Origin: Burkholderiales bacterium PBB2
GTDB lineage: Bacteria > Pseudomonadota > Gammaproteobacteria > Burkholderiales > Burkholderiaceae_C
Direction of reading: 5' to 3'
Length of the DNA: 64,000 nt
Assembly (NCBI GenBank): GCA_002255955.1
Contig: NKIM01000021.1
Location: forward strand, 30,898-94,897
How positions within the stretch are numbered: position 1 is the first letter of the stretch; each line of letters opens with the position of its first letter. A program made the translations under genes and the position numbers. Of this stretch, positions 33,140-41,717 are shown in pieces. The notes under the pieces are model-generated. The model worked only from the letters and a program-made list of their open reading frames with translations. It was not told where the DNA came from and ran no database searches.

Positions 33140-34972
33140 TCAGAAGGACTCCCAGTCGCCTTCAGCCTGCGCCGGCTGCGGGGCCGGTGCGCGGGCTGGT
33201 GCCGGCGAGCGTGCCGCGGCCGGCGCAGGGGCAGCAGCCGGGCGCGGGCTGGGTGAGCTCTTGGTCGCGCTGTTGCTGGAGCTTGCCGTGCTGTGGGCCT
33301 TGTGGCTTGGGGCAGGGCTGCTGCTGCTCGGCTTGATGCTGGAGGACTTCACGCCGCCCGAGGATTTGCCGGCGCTGAATCCGCTGGCAGGGCTGGGCTT
33401 GGCGTCGGCGCGGACTTTGAACTTGTCCACGGCTTCGGCCAGACGTTCGGCTTGGTCTTTGAGGCTCTCGGCAGCGGCGGCGGATTCTTCCACCAAGGCT
33501 GCGTTCTGCTGGGTCATTTGATCCAGCTGAACCACCGATTGATTGACCTGGCCGATGCCGTCGCTTTGCTCGCTGGCCGCGGCCGAGATCTCGCCAATGA
33601 TGTCGCTGACGCGCTGCACACTGGTGACGATGTCGGTCATGGAGCTGCCGGCTTCTTGCACCAGGCGAGAGCCTGTTTCCACCCGCTCGACGCTGGCGCC
33701 GATCAGGGTCTTGATCTCGCGGGCCGCTTCGGCGCTGCGTTGCGCCAGGCTGCGCACTTCGCTGGCCACCACGGCAAAGCCGCGACCTTGCTCACCGGCA
33801 CGCGCCGCTTCCACAGCCGCATTCAGGGCCAGGATGTTGGTCTGGAAGGCGATGCCATCGATCACGCCGATGATGTCGCTGATCTTCTTGGAGCTGGTGT
33901 TGATTTCGTCCATGGTGGCCACGACCTGGCCCACCACCTCGCCACCCTTGGCCGCAGCGCCGGAGGCGGAGTTGGCCAGCTGGTTGGCGGTGCGTGCCGA
34001 GTCGGCCGTCTGCTTGACGGTGCCGGTCAGCTGAACCATGGAAGAAGCTGCCTGCTGCAGGTTGGAGGCGGTCTGCTCGGTGCGGCCGGACAGATCCTGG
34101 TTGCCTGTGGCGATCTCGACGGAGGCGGTGCGAATGCTGTCTGCCGAAATGCGTAGATGGCCAACCAGGCTTTGCAGCGCCTGCTGCATGTTCTGCAGCG
34201 AGTTCATCAGGTGCGAGGCCTCATCCTGGCCCACGACCTCTTGCGCGCTCATGGTCAGGTCACCCTTGGCGATGGCGTCGGCCAGTGCGCCTGCCTCGGC
34301 CAGCGGCGTGCAGATGCTTTGCATGTTCAGCAAGGTCAGCGGCACCACGATCACCGAGCTGAGGATCAGCACAGCAATGAAGACGGTGAACACATTGCTC
34401 TGGGTAGCCTCGCTGGCCTTCAAGGCCTTTTCCGACTCCTGGGCCAGCGACTTGCGCAGCTCGGCCAGCAGCTTCTCCGCCTCATGGGCATGCTCTTTGG
34501 CGCCCTTCAGCGCGTTGTTGGCGTCGCCGGAGTTCGTGATCGAACCTGATTCCAATTGAGCCAGCACGGGCTGCGCCTTGGCGACGTAGTCGGTCATCAG
34601 CGGCATGATCTGGCCCATGACCCGGTTGTTGGCATCATCGTGGCCCAACATCAAGGCCTTGATGTTGTCTTCCAGCGCCTTGCGAGCTTCATCCCATTTC
34701 TGGTGGTAACTCTTGACCTGATCGGGCTGTGCATGGGTGATGACCATGTCTTTTTCATAGCGCCGCAGATTGCCCATGGCTTGAATCACCAGGGTCATGT
34801 GGTTGGCATCCAGCACCGACTTGTCGGCGAACTGCTTGCTTTGACCGCGCAGCGAGTTCATGCCGTACAGGCCGACACCGCCCACGATCAGCAGCAGAGC
34901 CAAAACCATGGCAATGGCGCCGATCATGCGGGTGCGGATGCTGAACATGCGGAGCATGGCGCTCAGGTTCAT
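33140..34972 (-). CDS. Methyl-accepting chemotaxis protein with four-helix-bundle sensor
   Basis: A 610-residue Tar/Tsr-type receptor. TM1 is [22 protein letters not shown]; the helical periplasmic region ([44 protein letters not shown]) matches the 4HB_MCP family; TM2 is [23 protein letters not shown] full HAMP follows ([20 protein letters not shown]), then the standard signalling hairpin. The C-terminus is a Ser/Ala/Pro linker ending in DWESF. It directly follows cheA, 51 bases apart. The ligand is unknown. Confidence 0.95.
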   Translation of the reverse strand: MNLSAMLRMFSIRTRMIGAIAMVLALLLIVGGVGLYGMNSLRGQSKQFADKSVLDANHMTLVIQAMGNLRRYEKDMVITHAQPDQVKSYHQKWDEARKALEDNIKALMLGHDDANNRVMGQIMPLMTDYVAKAQPVLAQLESGSITNSGDANNALKGAKEHAHEAEKLLAELRKSLAQESEKALKASEATQSNVFTVFIAVLILSSVIVVPLTLLNMQSICTPLAEAGALADAIAKGDLTMSAQEVVGQDEASHLMNSLQNMQQALQSLVGHLRISADSIRTASVEIATGNQDLSGRTEQTASNLQQAASSMVQLTGTVKQTADSARTANQLANSASGAAAKGGEVVGQVVATMDEINTSSKKISDIIGVIDGIAFQTNILALNAAVEAARAGEQGRGFAVVASEVRSLAQRSAEAAREIKTLIGASVERVETGSRLVQEAGSSMTDIVTSVQRVSDIIGEISAAASEQSDGIGQVNQSVVQLDQMTQQNAALVEESAAAAESLKDQAERLAEAVDKFKVRADAKPSPASGFSAGKSSGGVKSSSIKPSSSSPAPSHKAHSTASSSNSATKSSPSPRPAAAPAPAAARSPAPARAPAPQPAQAEGDWESF

Positions 34973-35023
34973 CGATTACCTCTATCGTTCAATTCGAAAT
35001 ACGGGTGCGCTGAAAGCGATCCC

Positions 35024-37150
35024 TCAGTGGCGTGAGCGGCGCACCAAGCTGCCAACGTCCAGAATCAGCGCCACGCGGCCATCGCCCATGATGGTGGCGC
35101 CGGAGACGTCATTGACCTTGCGGTAATTGGCTTCCAGGTTCTTGACCACCACCTGCTGCTGGCCGAGCAACTCGTCCACCAGCAAAGCCACGCGCCCACC
35201 CTCGGCCTCGACCACCACCATGATGGAAGAGACATGCTCAAAGTCGAAGCGGGGCACGTTGAAGATGGTCTCCAGCCCGATCACCGGCATGTATTCGTCA
35301 CGCACCTCGACCACACGGCCGGAGCCGGCCACGGTCTTGATGGTGTCGGCTTGCACCTGGAAGGACTCGACCACGGAGGACAGGGGCAGGATGTAGACCT
35401 CTTCGCCCACGCCCACGCTCATGCCGTCCATGATGGCCAGGGTCAGCGGCAGACGCACCGAGACCTTCATGCCGTAGCCTTCGGCGGAGTCGATCTCGAC
35501 CGTGCCGCCCAGCGAGGTGATGTTCTTCTTCACCACGTCCATGCCCACACCGCGGCCAGACACATCGGTGACCTGGTCGGCGGTGGAGAAGCCAGGTGCG
35601 AAGATCAGGCCCCAGACCTCGGCATCGGTCATGGTGTCGGGCGCGTCGATGCCTTTTTCGCGCGCTTTCTTGATCAGCTTTTCGCGGTTCAGGCCACGGC
35701 CGTCGTCACGAACTTCGATGACGATAGAGCCGCCCTGGTGCGAAGCGACCAGGGTGATGGTGCCTTGCTCGGGCTTGCCCTTGGCGATCCGGTCGGCCGG
35801 CTGCTCGATGCCGTGGTCGCAGCTGTTGCGCACCAAGTGAGTCAGCGGGTCGGTGATCTTTTCGACCAGGCTCTTGTCCAGCTCGGTGGCTTCACCCTGG
35901 GTGACCAGCTCGACCTTTTTGCCCAGCTTGGCGGCCAGGTCGCGCAGCATGCGCGGGAAGCGGTTGAACACGACCGACATGGGAATCATGCGGATCGACA
36001 TCACCGACTCTTGCAAGTCGCGGGTGTTGCGCTCCAGATCGGCCAGGCCCGAGGCCAGCTGTTGGTACAGGCCCGGTGCCAGGTCGCGGCTGTTCTGCGC
36101 CAGCATGGCTTGCGTGATCACCAGCTCGCCGACCAGGTTGATCAGCTGGTCGACCTTCTCGATGGACACGCGCAGGGTGGATTGCTCCATGCCTGCAGCG
36201 GCCGGGCGAGCCTCGGCCTTGACGGCCGGGGCCGCGGCCACCACGGGCTTGGCGACTTCGGCTTGCACCTTCAGCTCGGTGCTGACTTCAGGCGTGTCGG
36301 GGGTGCCGGGCGCGTTGTCGAAGAAGCCGTAGCCCGGGTCGTTGTCTTTTTCCTCGGCCGCCGGGGCGCCGGGCGCGTCGGCGTGGAAGCCGAAGCCGGG
36401 GCCGAAGGGCGTCAGCTTGACCTGTTCACGGGCGACGTGGAAGGTGAAGAGATCCAGCAGGTCGTTGTCCGAGCTGCCGGTCAGGATCTTGAAGCGGCGG
36501 ATGCCGTCCGCGGCCACACCGCCGTCCAGCGGCTCGATGGTGCCGAGATCGGTGATTTCCTTGAACAGCTCGACCAGGTTGTCGGCCAGGCTCAGATCGC
36601 TGAGCGGGCCAACTTGCAGCTCCAGCTCGCGCGCCGTCGGCTTGGCGGGGGCGGCGGCCTTGGGAGCGGCGGCTGGTGCGGCCTTGGGCGCCGGAGCAGG
36701 CGCTGCGGCCGGTGCCGATGCGGGCTGCTCGCCCTCGACGAAGCTGCGGATGCTGGTCAGCAGATCGCTGGTGTCCACGGCATCGGCACCCGAACCCTGG
36801 TGGCGGCCGAGCTGGGCGCGCAAAGCGTCGCCCGACTGCAGCAGCACATCGACCATGGGCGAGGTGGCTTGCAGCTCGTGGCGACGCAGCTTGTCCAGCA
36901 GCGTTTCCATCTGGTGGGTCAGCTCGGCGACGTCGCTGAAACCGAAGGTGGCGGCGCCGCCCTTGATCGAGTGGGCGCAGCGGAAGATGGCGTTGAGCTC
37001 TTCGTCGTCGGCGGTTTCGACATTCAGGTTCAGCAGCAGCTGTTCCATGGTGTCGAGGTTTTCGGCCGCTTCCTCGAAGAAGACTTGGTAAAACTGGCTC
37101 AGGTCAATGCCGGCGCTCAGGCTGGCGCCCTCGGAGGTCATATCTCCCAT
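35024..37150 (-). CDS. cheA: Chemotaxis histidine kinase CheA
   Basis: A 708-residue kinase that phosphorylates CheY (and CheB) in response to receptors. The Hpt domain carries the phospho-accepting His60 in FRCAHSIKGGAATFGFS; a P2-like region (about 175-260) follows an Ala/Pro linker; the dimerisation helices are near 335-400; the HATPase has LVRNSCDHGIE (N box), VRDDGRGL (G1) and GFSTADQVTDVSGRGVGMDVV (G2); the CheW-like regulatory domain ends the protein. GGAG six bases before ATG 37150 supports the start, but ATG 37141, preceded by GGGAGAT, is equally plausible. Confidence 0.97.
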   Translation of the reverse strand: MGDMTSEGASLSAGIDLSQFYQVFFEEAAENLDTMEQLLLNLNVETADDEELNAIFRCAHSIKGGAATFGFSDVAELTHQMETLLDKLRRHELQATSPMVDVLLQSGDALRAQLGRHQGSGADAVDTSDLLTSIRSFVEGEQPASAPAAAPAPAPKAAPAAAPKAAAPAKPTARELELQVGPLSDLSLADNLVELFKEITDLGTIEPLDGGVAADGIRRFKILTGSSDNDLLDLFTFHVAREQVKLTPFGPGFGFHADAPGAPAAEEKDNDPGYGFFDNAPGTPDTPEVSTELKVQAEVAKPVVAAAPAVKAEARPAAAGMEQSTLRVSIEKVDQLINLVGELVITQAMLAQNSRDLAPGLYQQLASGLADLERNTRDLQESVMSIRMIPMSVVFNRFPRMLRDLAAKLGKKVELVTQGEATELDKSLVEKITDPLTHLVRNSCDHGIEQPADRIAKGKPEQGTITLVASHQGGSIVIEVRDDGRGLNREKLIKKAREKGIDAPDTMTDAEVWGLIFAPGFSTADQVTDVSGRGVGMDVVKKNITSLGGTVEIDSAEGYGMKVSVRLPLTLAIMDGMSVGVGEEVYILPLSSVVESFQVQADTIKTVAGSGRVVEVRDEYMPVIGLETIFNVPRFDFEHVSSIMVVVEAEGGRVALLVDELLGQQQVVVKNLEANYRKVNDVSGATIMGDGRVALILDVGSLVRRSRH

Positions 37151-37175
37151 GCTTTACTCCAGTGTGGTGAGCGCA

Positions 37176-37538
37176 TCAACGAATGACTTTGCCGATGACT
37201 TCGATCAGCTTGGCCGGATCAAAGGGCTTCACCAACCAGCCCGTCGCACCGGCGGCGCGGCCGGCTTGCTTCATCTGATCGCTGGACTCGGTGGTCAGGA
37301 TCAGGATCGGCGTGGTCTTGAACTTCGGGTTGTCACGCAGCTTCTTGGTCAGGCTGATGCCATCCATGCGCGGCATGTTCTGGTCGGTCAGCACCAGGTC
37401 GAAGTCGCGCGTGCCGGACTTTTCCAGGGCGTCTTGTCCGTCCACAGCTTCCACCACATTGAAGCCTGCGTTCTTCAACGTGAAAGAGACCATCTGGCGC
37501 ATCGAGGCCGAATCGTCCACAGCAAGAATTGAGTGCAT
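37176..37538 (-). CDS. cheY: Chemotaxis response regulator CheY
   Basis: A 120-residue single receiver domain. MHSILAVDDSASMRQM has the acidic pair, LVLTDQNMPRMDG the phospho-acceptor Asp, LTTESS the conserved Thr/Ser, and LVKPFDP the Lys. The sequence resembles the TIGR-type CheY/PilH-like variants (SASMRQMVSFTLKNAGFNVVEAVDG) found upstream of cheA in betaproteobacteria. CCCGGAG nine bases before ATG 37538 supports the start. It lies 25 bases upstream of cheA. Confidence 0.95.
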   Translation of the reverse strand: MHSILAVDDSASMRQMVSFTLKNAGFNVVEAVDGQDALEKSGTRDFDLVLTDQNMPRMDGISLTKKLRDNPKFKTTPILILTTESSDQMKQAGRAAGATGWLVKPFDPAKLIEVIGKVIR

Positions 37539-37587
37539 TGTTGTTTCTCCGGGTATCAAGCTGGTTTCGGAAAATTTGTGAGCTTCT

Positions 37588-38049
37588 TTAGAACAATTCG
37601 ATAGAACCGGCGTCCATCTCATCCTGTGTGACCGGATTCGGTCGCAGAGGTGCGATTTCCACCACGGTGGCCCCGTCTTCGTCATCGCCAAAGGTGTCGC
37701 GTGCCAGTTGGTCGGCGCAGTTGCGCAGACGCTGGCTGGTGTGGGCGATCAACTGGGTGGCCATGTCCTGGAATTGCAGGGCTGTGATGGCCCCGGCGAT
37801 GTCCAACATGACTTTCTGCAACACCGGTGCGTGGGCGTCGCCGCCCTCGCTGGCGCCGTTCAACAGACCATGCACATGGCTGGAGGCGCTGTAGAAGTGG
37901 GTGGACAAGGCCTCTCCGGCGTCGTCCAGCAGGCGTTGCAAACGCTCCAGGTCATTGGTGACCGTCATCAGGTGATCCTGGAGCTCGGCCGCAGCCAGCA
38001 GCGGCGTCATTCCCAGCTCGGGTGGGTCAGGCGTTTCATTCATCAGCAT
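37588..38049 (-). CDS. CheZ-like protein, candidate CheY-P phosphatase
   Basis: A 153-residue, mostly helical protein that opens the chemotaxis operon. ITALQFQDMATQLIAHTSQRL (FQD at 93-95, Gln99) has the same D-x3-Q spacing as the catalytic FQDLTGQ of E. coli CheZ (Asp143, Gln147). After an acidic and proline-bearing linker the C-terminus ends VTQDEMDAGSIELF, which resembles CheY-binding peptides such as CheZ's VDDLLDSLGF and FliM's LSQxEIDALL. At 153 residues it is shorter than CheZ (about 214). Its position just before cheY supports a role in removing phosphate from CheY; the assignment is inference. ATG 38049 has GGAG five to six bases upstream; ATG 38043 is also possible. Confidence 0.65.
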   Translation of the reverse strand: MLMNETPDPPELGMTPLLAAAELQDHLMTVTNDLERLQRLLDDAGEALSTHFYSASSHVHGLLNGASEGGDAHAPVLQKVMLDIAGAITALQFQDMATQLIAHTSQRLRNCADQLARDTFGDDEDGATVVEIAPLRPNPVTQDEMDAGSIELF

Positions 38050-38080
38050 CTTTGCTCCACGCTTATGGACCTGTCGGAGC

Positions 38081-38094
38081 GCAAGACCTGACCC
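38081..38094 (+). repeat. Copy of the GCAAGACCTGACCC repeat in the chemotaxis/kinase divergent gap
   Basis: 14 of 15 bases match. It is followed by TGTGCGGGGATCAAG, which resembles the TTGCGTGGATCAGCG tail of the copy at 24351. It lies 32 bases upstream of the CheZ-like start, where an operon promoter or leader would be. Confidence 0.55.
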
Positions 38095-38336
38095 TGTGCG
38101 GGGATCAAGTCCGGGCTCGTCAGGGTGACCGGTTCTTGCAGGCATCTTCGGCATTTCCTGCGGAACTGTCGACAGGACAATGGACGCATAAGCGGCCTAT
38201 TTGTGTGATTCGACCAGGTCTGGGTGGGAAATATCAGGGTAAACCCTTGGGTGGCGTGGCTTCTCTGCAGATTCGTTCGCATCACACAGGCCACACGGCC
38301 CGGGACGGTCATGCAATCCCGGCATACTCGCCCCCC

Positions 38337-39482
38337 ATGACGATCTCTACCGCTGATCGCCGGCTGCGCGTGCTGCACATCGAGGACTCCGAGCTTGATC
38401 ATCAATTGATCATGGCCCAGCTGCGCCGTGCCGGTCTGGATTTGGAATTGCACCGGGTGGACACCCTGGCCGAGGTGAGCCGCGCGCTTGAGGGCAACTG
38501 GGATGCCGTGATCTCCGACTACAACCTGCCGGGCTTTTCGGGCCTGCTGGTGCTGGACATGCTCAAGGAGAGCAAGCGCCTCCTGCCCTTCATCCTGGTC
38601 TCTGGCGAGATCGGTGAGGACACGGCCGTGGCGGCCATGCGCACAGGCGCCTCGGACTATTTGCTGAAGAAAGATCTGGCCCGCCTGGCGCCGGCGCTGC
38701 TCCACGCCATCGAGGCCTGCGAGTCCGAGCGTGCGCGCATCGAGGCCGATCGTGAGCTGCTCAAGTCCAAGCAGCGCCTGCACGAGTTGGCCGGCCATCT
38801 GCAAACCAGCGTGGAGATGGAGCGCGCGGCGATCGCGCGCGAGATCCATGACGATGTGGGCGGCTCGCTGACCGCCTTGAAGTTTGATCTGGCCTGGATC
38901 AACCGCCATGCGCAAGACCCGGCCGTGCAGCAGCGCGTGCAGTCAGCACTGGAGACGGTGACCTCGGCCATCGAGGCCAGCCAGCGCATCATGCACAACC
39001 TGAGGCCGGCCATCCTGGAGCAGGGCCTGGTGGCCGCAGTGCAGTGGATGGCGGCGCGCTTCGAGCGCCGCACCGGCATCGTCACGACCATGCGCACCAG
39101 CCACGAGCAGATGCAGCTGCCGGCCGGCGTGCCCTTGGTGGCCTACCGCACGGCGCAGGAGGCACTGACCAATGTCTCCAAGCATGCGCAGGCGACGCGG
39201 GTGCATATTGAGCTCAGCGTGGACTCGGGCGTGCTAACGCTGGAGCTCAGCGACAATGGCGTGGGCATTGCCGCCGGCGCCTTGGCCAAGGCGCGCAGCT
39301 TTGGAATTCGCGGCCTGCATGAGCGGGCTGCCACGGTAGGAGGATGGGTGGACTTGAGCAGCAACAGCAAGGGCACGAGCCTGATTCTTTCAGTGCCTCT
39401 GGAGGCCGACAGCCTGGACCGTTTCGGCGGTGAAGACCATCCCGCCGTCACCCACGACCCTTCGGCCTGGGGTGGCGCATGA
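38337..39482 (+). CDS. Soluble REC-HisKA_3 hybrid sensor histidine kinase
   Basis: A 381-residue cytoplasmic protein. An N-terminal receiver (RVLHIEDSELDHQLIM, phospho-Asp in AVISDYNLPGFSG, Lys in YLLKKDL) is followed by a coiled-coil-like helix and a NarX/DesK-type kinase: H-box IAREIHDDVGGSLTALK with the phospho-His, dimerisation helix, then HATPase_c (AYRTAQEALTNVSKHAQA N box, LSDNGVGI G1, FGIRGLHERAATVGG G2). No membrane segment or PAS domain is seen, so input must come through the receiver. Its stop overlaps the next regulator's start (ATGA), making them a pair. Confidence 0.92.
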   Translation: MTISTADRRLRVLHIEDSELDHQLIMAQLRRAGLDLELHRVDTLAEVSRALEGNWDAVISDYNLPGFSGLLVLDMLKESKRLLPFILVSGEIGEDTAVAAMRTGASDYLLKKDLARLAPALLHAIEACESERARIEADRELLKSKQRLHELAGHLQTSVEMERAAIAREIHDDVGGSLTALKFDLAWINRHAQDPAVQQRVQSALETVTSAIEASQRIMHNLRPAILEQGLVAAVQWMAARFERRTGIVTTMRTSHEQMQLPAGVPLVAYRTAQEALTNVSKHAQATRVHIELSVDSGVLTLELSDNGVGIAAGALAKARSFGIRGLHERAATVGGWVDLSSNSKGTSLILSVPLEADSLDRFGGEDHPAVTHDPSAWGGA

Positions 39483-40126
39483 TCAAGGTCATTCTGTGTG
39501 ACGACCACGCGTTGATCCGCCGCGGCATCCGCGACACCTTGTCCGATGTGCCCGATATTGAGGTCATCGGTGAGGCAGGCGATTACGGCGAGCTGCGTAG
39601 CCTGCTGCGCGATCTCGGCCCCAGCGCGGCGGTGGATGTGCTGGTGCTGGACATCAATATGCCGGGCCGCAGCGGCCTCGATGTGCTCCATGTGATGAAG
39701 GACGAGGGCACCTCGATCCGCACCTTGATCGTCTCCATGTACCCCGAGGACCAGTACGCCATTCGCGCCCTGCGCGCCGGGGCCTACGGCTACGTCAACA
39801 AGGGCGGCGACCCGCAGGTGCTGGTGCAGGCGGTGCGCACCGTGGCGCAGGGCCGCAAGTATGTGACGCCCGAGATCGCGCAAATGTTGGTCGAGAGCCT
39901 GACCGCGCCGGTCAATGAGCAGGCGCACCAGAAGCTCTCCGACCGCGAACTGCAAACCCTGGTGATGATCGCCTCCGGCAAGCGCCTCTCGGACATCGCC
40001 GAAGAGCTGATGCTCAGCCCCAAGACCGTGAGCGTCTACCGCGCTCGCGTGCTGGAGAAGCTGGGCTTGGCCAACAACTCTGAGCTGACGGTGTACGCCA
40101 TTCGCAACGGGCTCGTCGCCAGCTGA
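39479..40126 (+). CDS. NarL/FixJ-family response regulator
   Basis: A 215-residue regulator with an N-terminal receiver (VILCDDHALIRRGI acidic pocket, phospho-Asp in VLVLDINMPGRSG, Lys in YVNKGGDP) and a C-terminal LuxR-type HTH (LSDRELQTLVMIASGKRLSDIAEELMLSPKTVSVYRARVLEKLGLANNSEL). It starts at the ATG of an ATGA overlap with the kinase and is its obvious partner. Target genes are unknown; the neighbouring chemotaxis operon and diguanylate cyclase are candidates by position only. Confidence 0.95.
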   Translation: MIKVILCDDHALIRRGIRDTLSDVPDIEVIGEAGDYGELRSLLRDLGPSAAVDVLVLDINMPGRSGLDVLHVMKDEGTSIRTLIVSMYPEDQYAIRALRAGAYGYVNKGGDPQVLVQAVRTVAQGRKYVTPEIAQMLVESLTAPVNEQAHQKLSDRELQTLVMIASGKRLSDIAEELMLSPKTVSVYRARVLEKLGLANNSELTVYAIRNGLVAS

Positions 40127-40289
40127 GCATGCCCGGCCACGCCGGTCGTGCCGGCCTTGGCGGCAGGCTCCCCCGGCCCATAAACCGGGCGCTTTCGGGC
40201 TTGTTTTTGCGATAGACCGCCGGGCCTGGGTGGTAAAAAATGCCTTTGCGCTGGCCGCGCTGTGTGGCCAGCTGAGCTTGGGCAGATCG

Positions 40290-41717
40290 ATGAGCGTAGC
40301 GGCCAGTAGCAGCAGCAAAGAGAACGCCTCCGCCAAGGCTGTGGCGGCAGAAGCCGCGCCGAATGTGGGCATGCCTGCCAGCCCCAGCGCGCCCCCCGCC
40401 AACACCCGCCCGGCTGATCTCCAGCATTCGCTGGTCCGTCGCCTCACCCGTTTGAACCTGCAGGTGCTGTCCAGCGCCATGGTGCTCAGCTTCGGCTTGA
40501 TTGCCGCCATTCTGTGGCTGGGCGCGCGCGAACGTCAGGCCCAGGCCGCCGAGCTCAGCGCGCAACTGCTGGCCAACAGCCTGGCGCCCATGCTGGTGTT
40601 TGAGGACCAAGCTGCGGCAAATGCCGAGCTGGCCGCCTTTGTGCGGCGTGGCGAGGTGCTGGAGGTTCGCGCTCTCAATGCCGGGCTCAAGGTCTTTGTG
40701 CAGTGGCAAGCCTCACCGTCGACATCGGCTGTGTCCGCCTCTTCGATGGCGGCATCGGCCGCTGCGGCCGCCTTGCCGACGGGTCTGGGGCATGCCCAGG
40801 GCTTGCGCCTCATGCGCGCGGCTGAGGTGGAGGTTTGGGTGCCAATCCGGCTCAAGGGCGAGCTGGTCGGCAGCCTGGTGCTGCGCGAGAGTCTGCAAAA
40901 CCTGCAGCTGCTGCTGCTCAAGCTGATCAGCGCGGCCGCGCTGCTGATCGCCGTGGCCATCGCCATCGCCTGGTGGGCCTTGCGGCAGGTCCAGCAGCGC
41001 GCACTGGCGCCCATCGTCGAGCTGTCCCTGCTGGCCGAGCAGGTCTCGGTGGATCAGGATTTCACGCGCCGGGCCACCGTGCATTGGCCCGATGAAGTGG
41101 GGCGTTTGAGCGAGCGCTTCAACCAGATGCTGCAGCGTGTGGAGACCACGCAGGCCGAGCTCAATATGCGCCTTCGCCAGGAGCAGGAAGCCGGGCAACA
41201 GTTCGAGCAGCTCGCCCATCGGGATGCCCTGACCCAGCTGCCCAATCGTCTGTATTTCCAGTCAGCGCTGGAGCGGCACATGGCCGTCAGCTGCCAGAAC
41301 GTCGAGCTGATGGCATTGATGTTCATCGACCTCGACAACTTCAAGACGGTCAATGACAAACACGGCCACGAGGCCGGTGACGAGGTGCTGCGCGAGGTGG
41401 CGCGGCGCATGAGTCGTGTGCTGCGCGGCAACGATGTGCTGTGCCGCCTGGGTGGCGATGAGTTCGGCCTGATCCTGCCGGCCTTGCCCAATGACACGGC
41501 CGCCGAGCAACTGGCCGTGCGTCTGATTGCCGCCGTGCGCGAGCCGCTCTACGTGGGCGAGCATCTGATGCCCATCGGCGCCACGGTGGGCCTGGCGTTT
41601 TGCCCGACCGATGAGGTCGACGCCGCCCATTTGTTGGAGGCCGCCGATGTGGCCATGTATGCCGCCAAGCGCGCGGGCAAAAACACCTTCCGGCGCGCCA
41701 GCCATGCCAGCAGCTGA
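40290..41717 (+). CDS. YfiN-like diguanylate cyclase (periplasmic sensor, HAMP, GGDEF)
   Basis: A 475-residue enzyme making cyclic di-GMP. An N-terminal membrane helix (VLSSAMVLSFGLIAAILWLGA) precedes a periplasmic CHASE8-like domain (QLLANSLAPMLVFEDQAAANAELAAF...EVWVPIRLKGELVGSLVL); a second helix (LLKLISAAALLIAVAIAIAWWAL) leads into HAMP. The GGDEF domain is active-looking: RDALTQLPNR, FIDLDNFKTVND, RLGGDEFGLI, and an inhibitory-site RGND five residues before GGDEF. The layout matches YfiN/TpbB. Start ATG 40290 is uncertain; GTG 40230 is in frame and neither has a good ribosome site. It overlaps the next gene by 14 bases. Confidence 0.9.
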   Translation: MSVAASSSSKENASAKAVAAEAAPNVGMPASPSAPPANTRPADLQHSLVRRLTRLNLQVLSSAMVLSFGLIAAILWLGARERQAQAAELSAQLLANSLAPMLVFEDQAAANAELAAFVRRGEVLEVRALNAGLKVFVQWQASPSTSAVSASSMAASAAAAALPTGLGHAQGLRLMRAAEVEVWVPIRLKGELVGSLVLRESLQNLQLLLLKLISAAALLIAVAIAIAWWALRQVQQRALAPIVELSLLAEQVSVDQDFTRRATVHWPDEVGRLSERFNQMLQRVETTQAELNMRLRQEQEAGQQFEQLAHRDALTQLPNRLYFQSALERHMAVSCQNVELMALMFIDLDNFKTVNDKHGHEAGDEVLREVARRMSRVLRGNDVLCRLGGDEFGLILPALPNDTAAEQLAVRLIAAVREPLYVGEHLMPIGATVGLAFCPTDEVDAAHLLEAADVAMYAAKRAGKNTFRRASHASS

